NCBI GenBank assembly: GCA_038501195.1
Contig: JBBPUQ010000011.1
Coordinates: 930,001-994,000, forward strand
Length of the DNA: 64,000 nt
Direction: 5' to 3'
Source of the DNA: Nemania diffusa
Lineage: Eukaryota; Ascomycota; Sordariomycetes; Xylariales; Xylariaceae
In this document: piece by piece, positions 58,851 through 64,000 of the stretch
Layout of the letters: each line of letters starts with the position of its first letter
Position numbering within the stretch: position 1 is the stretch's first letter
Translations under genes and position numbers: made by a program
Notes under the pieces: model-generated
Told to the model about the DNA's origin: nothing
The model's database searches: none
The model's input: only the letters and a program-made list of their open reading frames with translations

Positions 58851-59816
58851 CAGATTTACTTTTGATTCCTATCTCTTTATAATGCTATTGAGACAGTGCG
58901 GGCGGCAAAGTTAAAGGGAGAATAGGCTGATTAGCTAAGTCAGACCTAGCTTGACTTTTTCCTATATATTTAGCTAGGCTAGAAGCGTTGATTTTACACA
59001 TGGAGTACGGGAGTTATGCCGGCCCTTGGGAGTCGACAACACCATGAATATAATTACTTCTCTAGAATACTTGTTGTTCTCCCCTGAAATCTCTAGAGGC
59101 GATTAAGATGGCCGTAGCTGGAGTTTTAATTACCATTTGAAGGAACCAAACAATCTTTTCGCATAATTAAAGGCCAATATCATAAAACAGGGGACAAGCG
59201 TCAATAACTATAATGGTGTCTTAATCTCTTATCATTCTAACTTCGCTTTAAGTATGATAAATTATATTTCTGGGTCGTATAAAACCTTGCTCAACTTGGT
59301 TGACCTTTTTTTACTGCGTACCGCGAGCTCCTATGAATGCCATTGTTTGACGCTTTGATTAAGTTTGAATTTATCTCAACAAACCCTCAAGAAATTGCCA
59401 TATACTAATCTAATAAGATTTGGTGTATTAAGGTAAATATAGCTTATCGCTTAGGTCATTTATAACCTCGGGACTAGAATTGCAACCTAAGTGTTGACGC
59501 ACGAAACGCTTCAGCTGCTACTTTTAGTTTAATCTTGACATGTCAACAAGGCCATTTCGTCCAGTACGCTTGAGGTGGTATCTGTATTACTTCTAGCGCA
59601 TCTTTATGTGGCTAGCTAGGGGTCGAGGTTAAGATTGTAGCAGTGCTCGATATAAGAATTACGGAACACGCCCCTTTGAAATTATTTCTAAGTATATCAA
59701 GCCAAATGGTTATTATTATCCTGCTATCATACTAGTGAGCATATTTGTAACCGACCATGATTTTTCCATTCACTATACTTGAAACCATATTACCGCGCGC
59801 CCAAAGCTTTAGTCAC
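58851..59816. other. Intergenic spacer between convergent genes
   Basis: AT-rich sequence with no supported gene, between the 3' ends of the nucleoside-hydrolase-like and HET genes. Confidence 0.45.
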
Positions 59817-61895
59817 TTATTCGATTCCAATATTCTCCCAGGAATGGCTCCCCTCAACAGCTCTTCCATCCATCATATTATGGATATAACATTCTCCTAT
59901 CATTTCATAAATGGCCAGGTCTCGTGGCCATGCTGGTATTCTACATTTCACGCATTCCCATTTCCCGTATTCCCGTTTTCCTCTTTCCCGTAGGACAAGA
60001 GGCACACTACAACCGTGTACGATGTAGATCCCATCGCTCTCCCGGGTCTCGGCTGGAACTAATCCTAGAGGTTTCATCTCGTTGTTACTATCAAGCGTCG
60101 CGCGGATCAACTTCCGGTTCCAGACAACAGCTTCCACTCGACGAAACACCTCATGATAAGCCGTGTTGTCCGCCTCGTAGAGGAACTCTCTCGTACTAAT
60201 TCCGTACTGGACCCCTTTCTCCAAAACAGCGCTCTGGATTATCCACGGGTATCCTGGCTCTGGCTCAGTACCAGCACTAGTACGATCTGCTACCAACGTT
60301 CGCCAAAACTCGTCTGGTGGCGGTTTGCTGGCATTGCTCCAATTTGCACCTTTTAGCCATGAAGCCGGAATGTTTCCATGCAGAGCCAAGTCCCAGATTT
60401 CACTTGGCGTCCCCAGCTTGAAGCTTTTCACTCTAATAATTTCTGTGTTGGAGACATTGCAAATGCTGAATAAATCATTATCCTCATCCTCATTATTCTG
60501 TTTACCAACTCCCGACGCGGCATAGAAGCCTCTGCTAATAGCGGGTCCAACGAAAGGATCCGGGTTGTAGCGGACCATTTTCCCCCTTGCAGTTGCTCGA
60601 AATGGTTTTCGAGTTGCATCCAAAATCCAAGATGGAAGCTTGATCGTCTCTGAGGTCGTATTTGTTTTTATCTTTTCTGGGGCCCACGGTCTGCATAAAA
60701 TGTCCAGTGACCGGGATCTTTTTATCGCATGACGAAGAAATCGCTTATAGACCTCAAGCGTATCCTGTTCGTAGTTAACTTGAAACTCTTTGCGCCTGTC
60801 ATTTCTTGGTTGATTTCCAGAGGTATCGTGGACTGGTTGAACGTCGGAAGCGATGCCTAGTAGAGCATAAATAATATCTCTAGGCTCTGAACACGCAAAA
60901 ACAACAAGATAGCAGACAAGCTGTTCAATAGAGCGCGTCTCAGAACGTGTGTTGCTCCCTAACTCTCTATATAATCCGGAAACGTTCTGGATGAGGCGAT
61001 ATGCTGGAAGTGCAGAAATATTGCCAATGTATTCGGAGACGTGTCGCGTTTGCGGTTGTAGCTTAAACAACCGATCGATTGAGCCATCTCGACCGATCTT
61101 CTCTAGTAAAGCGACAGCGTGGGTAAGTTGCTCCCATTTAAACTGCTGGTCGCCGCAATGAATAATGACTTCGTTTGTTGCTACCCCAACTTCCTAAATT
61201 TAGTGTTAGAAACTCTTTCGCCACACCATTCTTTTATAACCTACTTGTATAATCCAGCGGCGATTGAACCAACCACGTTTTAGTAGTTTGAACAAGGGCT
61301 CCAGGTCATATTTACCAGCTTTGTAGCGAATCCCTATATCCACACTGCCTAGATGGTTCGCATCATCTAAATTTCCGAGGAGTTTTATAGTTTGGACAGC
61401 TGTTTTCAGTTCTTTGTCTGTAAAATCGTCTTGGGTGACAATGTCGACTAGATACCCTGGCTTCCCAAGCCATACATGGATTCTTTCAGCTTTCCTATAT
61501 ATTTCCGTCATCCATTGCAACTGTTGTGATTTCTCGCTTAGGTCGGTCTGGTTGATGCAAATAAAGTCGACCCAAAGCCAAAGAGGCCGAAAGCCAAGAT
61601 GCCACTGACGGATATGTTTGAGTGCCCAGAGTAAGTTTGGCCGCACCTGCATTTGATCAAACACCGGCTCGTGCTCGGGCTCCTGGTCACCGTCATCCAT
61701 TGGTGCATTTCGAATGTAGATCACACTTCCATCTGCCGGGTTGTCTTCTCCCCATTGCCAAGACAAAGCTGCGTAGTGAGGAGGGCAACCATTTAAGTCG
61801 TGAATAGAGACCTCGACGCGAATAACACCTTGTACAAGCTCCAAATGAACAAGGCGGAATTCCCCATTTTTCACTTCTTTGTACTCGTAAGGCAT
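59817..61895 (-). CDS. Heterokaryon incompatibility (HET) domain protein
   Basis: Exons on the minus strand are 61895-61245 and 61193-59817, giving 675 residues. The N-terminal HET domain (about 39-220) shows its three blocks: YAALSWQWG, PLWLWVDFICINQ with EKSQQLQWMTEIYRKA and VWLGKPG, and RGWFNRRWIIQEVGVATN, the last completed across the intron. A helical region with SEPRDIIYALLGIASD follows, typical of fungal HET proteins, then a C-terminal part of unknown fold that includes the usual closing region (GDGIYIVHG-like: SDGIYIVHGCSVPLVLR). The 51-nt intron has donor GTAGGT and acceptor TTTAG, in phase 0. HET domains are TIR-related and trigger cell death in allorecognition. A specific incompatibility role is not shown. 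Confidence 0.9.
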
Positions 61896-63348
61896 TTCGA
61901 GAGAAACTCCAGGGATTCTTTCCAGTCACTTGATAATGTAGAGTGAAAGATAAATTATAGGCAACTGAAAATCATCCTAGCTATTGAAAAGGGTGGGTTA
62001 TATAGAAATTGTCTTGACAGAGCCTCATCTGTACTTCCGTATTTCAGGGTTGGAAAATTAGACAACTTATTTCACTACGAGAAACTCCTTCTTCAATGTA
62101 GTAATGATTTCCCATGTTCATATGCAAGCCCTGCATTGTCACTAATTCTCTCTACTCAAGACAAGCAATCGATCGAATTGCATAATATCCTCGTATCTTC
62201 ACCTGTTACGGCCTCTTAATACTGCTTGATACTTGGAGCAATGTAGGAGCAAGTCTTGTATACTTGCTTTCACACAAGGTGCCATAATATCTACTTATGT
62301 TGGTTGATTGTGATAGACAAATCGCGTCCCTTCTTCAGTACCCTTGAGGCTGTATGAGTAGTTTTGACGTATCTCTACCTACCCACAGGTGCCACGGATC
62401 GAGATCAGGGCCATGGCCGTACCCTCCCAGAAAAGTCCTTATCAGCTAATGAGTACTCCTGTAATTTAGAAGACCATATTTTCTACAAATCGCGTTGAAC
62501 CCCCACTGCATTCAGGCGCGGGGATGTCAGAAGGCGTCACCAGCCGCATGATGGAAAGCCAGGTAGCATCGCAGCCTGCTCCTGCATTGTGTGATGGAAT
62601 CTATAGATTGCATAAAATATTGGAGAGGTTGCATTCGGCATTTAAATCTGTTTCACAACTGTTAGCCGATCTGACAGAACAGAGGGCTAGAAAAATGGTG
62701 TTGGGTTCAAAAAGCTGACCTTGTTATTCGTATTCCCTCGCAAGTAGTGGAAATTGAGTATTTCATATTGACAAGAGTCGTATTGATTACCAATATCCCT
62801 TTCTAGATGGCAACTCCCCTAGACCACAGGCAATAAGTTAAAGTCAACGGTGATTTCGACGTCACCGTAGTAAAAATTTGGTGAAGTTTCTGCAGTTTCT
62901 CATGTGCATCATCTAATAATACGACTATGACAGCAGATTGTTACTTGGGCCTTCATGCCTATCGCTTTCAATCAAACGCTGCGCCAGAGCTCTATAATAA
63001 GCCTACATATTACGTACCCTGCCGAGCAATAATGCAGCCGGACTAGTTGGGGAAGGCAACTTGATATTGAGTGGGGAATCGGCTACGTGGCTTGCATCAG
63101 AACTGGCTGGCTGGCTGAGCAACCAGCAGAAACTTCCTAACTAGTCGATCGTGGTAGTAGTCGGCTAGCAGATGATCAATTGTGGTTATGCAGGTTTGAT
63201 AATTTTTAGGAGGAAACGAGAGGCGCTTATGGTACATGGTTGAGGCTCTTCGCTTATAGGAAGTCGGTGAGGAGATTTTTTAGAGTTTAGTAAATATTCT
63301 TAAAGGGCCAATGAGCAAGCTACGGTCGTATTGGGGTTTACATCAAAT
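61896..63348. other. Spacer upstream of the HET gene
   Basis: HET promoter, then AT-rich DNA. A 64-codon plus frame at 62524-62718 has a helical, hydrophilic composition (LHKILERLHSAFKSVSQLL) but no recognised domain. It is noted, not called. Confidence 0.4.
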
Positions 63349-63415
63349 CAGCGCTCCGCATAAGGAAAACATTATTTTGACTGTTTAACAAATAACTGAA
63401 TCAAGTAAGATGGAA
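63349..63415 (+). mobile_element. Terminus of a second, related hAT-like element
   Basis: From 63349 the sequence starts CAGCGCT and then follows the left end of the element at 55948. The shared blocks are a GAAAACATTATTTTGACTG-like stretch against CAAAACAATACTTTGACTG, then ...AACAAATAACT against ...GACAGATAACT. Similarity fades after about 60 bases. No matching right terminus or 8-bp duplication was found before the window end at 64000, so the element is either cut by the window or decayed. Confidence 0.5.
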
Positions 63416-64000
63416 TTAATTGAAAAATTAATCAATTACTGATAAGTTTAAACTAGGCCCTCAGAGGAGCTAGTTATATATAATAAATAGCTCGATACTG
63501 CGATAGTGCGGGTGAAACTACACTTGAAAACAAGAGGGATAGATTGATTAGGCTTAGGCTTGCTAGTTCGCGTTAAACTTTTCTATTTATTTCTGATAGT
63601 CCTCTTCGTCGACATAGCCAGGCAGGCAGGTTCTCTACACTAAATTCCACTCATTGCTTTAATCTCAAGATTATTTGAAGACTAAGGAAATCGTTAGAAG
63701 TGCTATTGTGGCTATTTGTCAGGCCCCAAAGTGCGATGTGTGTTATGCAGACGTTCCGTTATCATACTGGCTCGCGAAAATACGTGTTTGACTCATATCG
63801 TAGCCAGAAACTTACCTCGCCCCCATTATTTATCTAGAAGGCGGTTAGAATATGGGCCACGGTGTCGAGTTGCGCTACTCTCAACAGTCACATTCCGGAA
63901 AATAAACCAAGTGTTTAAGTAAGGCGTCTAAGTATTCGCTCTAGACAGACAGGCCACTGCCTAATTTTCCTTTTACAATCCTACAACCAACACTAAAAGC
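63416..64000. other. Right edge, no gene recognised
   Basis: AT-rich sequence that may be the interior of the second transposon. No frame over 70 codons and no domain was seen. Confidence 0.4.

Noticed and set aside
62524..62718. 64-codon helical ORF upstream of the HET gene.
   Set aside because: Too short, with no family or expression signals recognised; not distinguishable from chance.

Overview
The window is nuclear DNA of a filamentous ascomycete (Pezizomycotina). The evidence is many short introns (mostly 46-70 nt, GTANGT donors, CTRAY branch sites), a fungal gene repertoire (HET domain protein, 2EXR protein, fungal CBM1 modules, KDM5/Lid2, MFS sugar porter, RNase F1-type ribonuclease) and long gene-poor, fairly AT-rich spacers. 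A plant-biomass-degrading Sordariomycete-like fungus is the best guess. That placement is inference.

Layout. 1-5.2 kb: no convincing gene. 5.25-16.5 kb: secreted M43 metalloprotease, small secreted cyanovirin-N-homology protein, GH95 alpha-L-fucosidase, a small hypothetical gene, MFS sugar transporter. 16.5-21.7 kb: gene-poor, with an RNase H-like gene interrupted by an in-frame stop, then a 2EXR-domain gene. 22.1-29.2 kb: GH115 xylan alpha-glucuronidase (minus), guanyl-specific ribonuclease (plus), and an unnamed fungal protein with a hydrophobic N-terminus (minus). 31.0-36.8 kb: KDM5/Lid2-type histone demethylase (minus). 40.6-45.7 kb: a housekeeping block of SLX1 (minus), PRP9/SF3A3 (minus) and FAL1/eIF4A-III (plus), the last two divergent. 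47.1-54.7 kb: a hemicellulase cluster with a CE5 acetylxylan esterase-CBM1 (minus), a GH11 xylanase-CBM1 (plus), a small coiled-coil ORF, and a tannase-family feruloyl esterase (minus) whose exon phases do not join. 55-64 kb: an accessory region with a hAT-like non-autonomous transposon, a nucleoside-hydrolase-like gene, a HET gene and one end of a second related element.

Working together: GH11 cuts the xylan backbone, CE5 removes acetyl groups, the feruloyl esterase-like enzyme removes phenolic esters, and GH115 removes (methyl)glucuronic acid. GH95 removes fucose, probably from xyloglucan side chains, and the MFS protein could take up released sugars. Candidate XlnR/Xyr1 and CreA hexamers lie in the cluster promoters.

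All splice sites were placed by eye from GT/AG, branch sites, reading phase and family motifs recalled from knowledge. No alignment or search was run.
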